NCBI GenBank assembly: GCA_021802375.1
Contig: JAKAAL010000152.1
Span: 1-8,114 of the forward strand
Reading direction: 5' to 3'
Length of the DNA stretch: 8,114 nt
Source of the DNA: Bacillota bacterium
GTDB taxonomy: Bacteria > Bacillota_E > Sulfobacillia > Sulfobacillales > Sulfobacillaceae
In this document: in pieces, positions 6,740 to 8,114 of the stretch
How positions within the stretch are numbered: the stretch's first letter is position 1
Layout: the number at the start of each line of letters is the position of its first letter
The notes under the pieces: generated by a model
What the model saw: the letters and a program-made list of their open reading frames with translations, nothing else
The model's database searches: none
What the model was told of the DNA's origin: nothing
Translations under genes and position numbers: made by a program

Positions 6740-8047
6740 ATGGCTGACAAGCAATACGACGTGGTAATTATCGGCGGCGGCACGGGTGGCTATGTAGCCG
6801 CTATTCGGGCTGCCCAATTGGGCCTGAAGGCGGCGGTGGTAGACAAATCTAAGGTTGGAGGCACGTGCCTTCACCAAGGCTGTATTCCCACCAAGGCATT
6901 GTTACATACCGCAGAGCTTCTTGATACCTTTCGTCACCACCAGGAGTTCGGCTTAACGGGCGAAGTGGGCTTAGATTATGCGGGAGCCTTGGCAAAGAAG
7001 GACCGCGTCGTCAACCAGTTGTACCGAGGGGTACAGGGTCTGATCAAGAAAAACAAGGTGGATGTCCTCGACGGGTTTGGGCGTTTGTCGGCGGCTAACC
7101 AAGTCGAGGTCACGGCCGAAGATGGCTCGAAGACCACCCTTTTGGCGAAAGATATCGTGCTGGCGACGGGATCGGTGCCGCGCGCGCTGCCTAAACTCCA
7201 GTTTGACGGTAAACGGGTTATTAATTCCGACCACGTGCTGACTATGGCTGAAGTGCCTCAGTCCGTCTTGATTTTAGGCGGAGGTGCCATCGGAGTGGAG
7301 TTCGCCTCGATGTACAACGATTTTGGCAGCAGCGTCACGTTGGTGGAAATGTTGCCTCACATCCTGCCTCAGGATGACCAAGAGATTGCGGGGCAATTGA
7401 CGCGGCTTATGACCCGACGTGGAATCAAGGTGCACGCGGGTGCCACCTTCATGCTGGATCAGGTCAAGGTCGGCAAAAAGGGGGTCAGCGGAGTCATTCA
7501 GACGAGCGATGGCAAAGAGAGTCCTGTCGAAGGCGAAGTGTTGCTGGTGGCGGTGGGCCGACAGCCGGTGAGCGAGGGTCTTGGCTTGGAGACCCTGGGT
7601 GTGGCCATCGATCGCGGCTTCGTCAAAGTGGACGACCACTATCGCACCAATGTGCCTCATGTCTATGCGATTGGCGACCTGATTGGGGGATACCTTTTGG
7701 CTCATGTGGCGGCCCACGAAGGTATGATTGCGGTCGAGACCATTGCCGGCAAGCAGCCAGAACTCTTGAGTGCCGATCGTATTCCGCGGGTGACCTATTC
7801 TCGGCCTGAGGTGGCTTCGGTGGGATGGACCAAAGAGGAAGCCGAGCAGCATGGACGTACGGTCAAAGTGGGAACCTTCCCTTTTAAGGCTAATGGCCGT
7901 TCCCTGATTTTGGGGGAGGCTGAAGGGATGGTGAAACTGGTGGCCGATGCCAAGACAGATGCCCTCTTGGGGGCCCACATCGTGGGCCCGAATGCGTCCG
8001 AGATGATTAACGAGATGGCACCTCCGCCTAAAATCAAGACGGACTGA
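6740..8047 (+). CDS. lpdA: Dihydrolipoyl dehydrogenase (E3), 3' end replaced by inverted duplication
   Basis: FAD-dependent E3 subunit of 2-oxo-acid dehydrogenase complexes, which reoxidises dihydrolipoamide with NAD+. It shows the N-terminal FAD motif (GGGTGG, residues 12-17), the redox-active disulfide Cys43/Cys48 in GGTCLHQGCIPTK, an NAD-binding motif (GGGAIGVEFAS), the second FAD motif (VYAIGDLIGG) and most of the dimerisation domain (RVTYSRPEVASVGW onward) as far as GPNASEMINE. The genuine sequence ends near Glu425. From 8014 the DNA is an inverted copy of 7191-7291, so the last residues (APPPKIKTD) are an antisense artefact. Family members usually run about 460-475 residues and carry the catalytic His-Glu pair near the C-terminus, which is missing here. 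The CIPTK variant resembles E3s of branched-chain or pyruvate complexes in Firmicutes. No E1 or E2 gene is in the window. Confidence 0.92.
   Translation: MADKQYDVVIIGGGTGGYVAAIRAAQLGLKAAVVDKSKVGGTCLHQGCIPTKALLHTAELLDTFRHHQEFGLTGEVGLDYAGALAKKDRVVNQLYRGVQGLIKKNKVDVLDGFGRLSAANQVEVTAEDGSKTTLLAKDIVLATGSVPRALPKLQFDGKRVINSDHVLTMAEVPQSVLILGGGAIGVEFASMYNDFGSSVTLVEMLPHILPQDDQEIAGQLTRLMTRRGIKVHAGATFMLDQVKVGKKGVSGVIQTSDGKESPVEGEVLLVAVGRQPVSEGLGLETLGVAIDRGFVKVDDHYRTNVPHVYAIGDLIGGYLLAHVAAHEGMIAVETIAGKQPELLSADRIPRVTYSRPEVASVGWTKEEAEQHGRTVKVGTFPFKANGRSLILGEAEGMVKLVADAKTDALLGAHIVGPNASEMINEMAPPPKIKTD
7191..7291 (+). repeat. Source copy of the 101-bp terminal inverted duplication
   Basis: This segment of the dihydrolipoyl dehydrogenase gene, between the two nucleotide-binding motifs, is repeated exactly in reverse complement at 8014-8114. 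It fits the reading frame and family here, so this is the native copy. Confidence 0.97.
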
Positions 8048-8114
8048 GGCACTTCAGCCATAGTCAGCACGTGGTCGGAATTAATAACCCGTTTACCGTC
8101 AAACTGGAGTTTAG
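8014..8114 (-). repeat. Inverted copy of 7191-7291 at the window end
   Basis: All 101 bases match the reverse complement of 7191-7291, and the match runs to the last base. It replaces the expected 3' end of the dihydrolipoyl dehydrogenase gene. The junction falls in GAGATGGCA, where a few bases probably fit both sides. Confidence 0.97.

Noticed and set aside
7274..7978. Long 234-codon antisense frame within the dihydrolipoyl dehydrogenase gene
   Set aside because: It mirrors a strongly conserved gene with obvious motifs; the antisense frame is a by-product of its codon bias.
7795..8070. Minus-strand frame starting with sequence identical to part of the E3 protein
   Set aside because: It exists only because the inverted copy of 7191-7291 puts E3 codons on the minus strand; it is not a second gene.
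1..8114. CRISPR array, tRNA or rRNA genes
   Set aside because: No regularly spaced direct repeats and no recognisable tRNA or rRNA sequence were seen on either strand.

Overview
The window looks like chromosomal DNA of a moderately GC-rich bacterium. Strong GGAGG ribosome binding sites precede most of the genes and GTG starts are common. A Sulfobacillus-like Firmicute fits the codon style and gene content, but that is an impression, not a proof; no rRNA or other taxonomic marker is present.

Layout: (1) 48-1595 (+) is an intact GH31 glycosidase of the MYORG/alpha-galactosidase-like branch. (2) About 1600-3100 is a decayed stretch. It holds a minus-strand reading frame broken by several stops and frameshifts (about 1800-2600), a terminator-like hairpin, and a degenerate plus-strand stretch. 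(3) 3108-3626 (-) is a small membrane protein of unknown function with a good RBS. (4) About 3630-5080 is mostly gene-poor. It has a doubtful minus-strand hypothetical ORF, a ~0.35 kb unit bounded by imperfect inverted repeats (4261-4608), and directly after it the broken 3' end of an IS4-type DDE transposase. (5) 5083-6717 (+) is a gamma-glutamyltransferase-like Ntn-hydrolase. It is followed after 22 bases by (6) a dihydrolipoyl dehydrogenase gene, probably in the same operon.

The most striking signal is at the right edge. The last 101 bases (8014-8114) are an exact reverse complement of 7191-7291, inside the dihydrolipoyl dehydrogenase gene. This fold-back replaces the gene's true 3' end with antisense sequence, so the C-terminal catalytic His-Glu region is missing. 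A template-switch chimera or contig-end assembly artefact is much more likely than biology.

The two metabolic parts (glycosidase; GGT-like hydrolase plus lipoamide dehydrogenase) are separated by about 3.5 kb of mobile-element debris and show no functional link. I found no convincing new biological system here.
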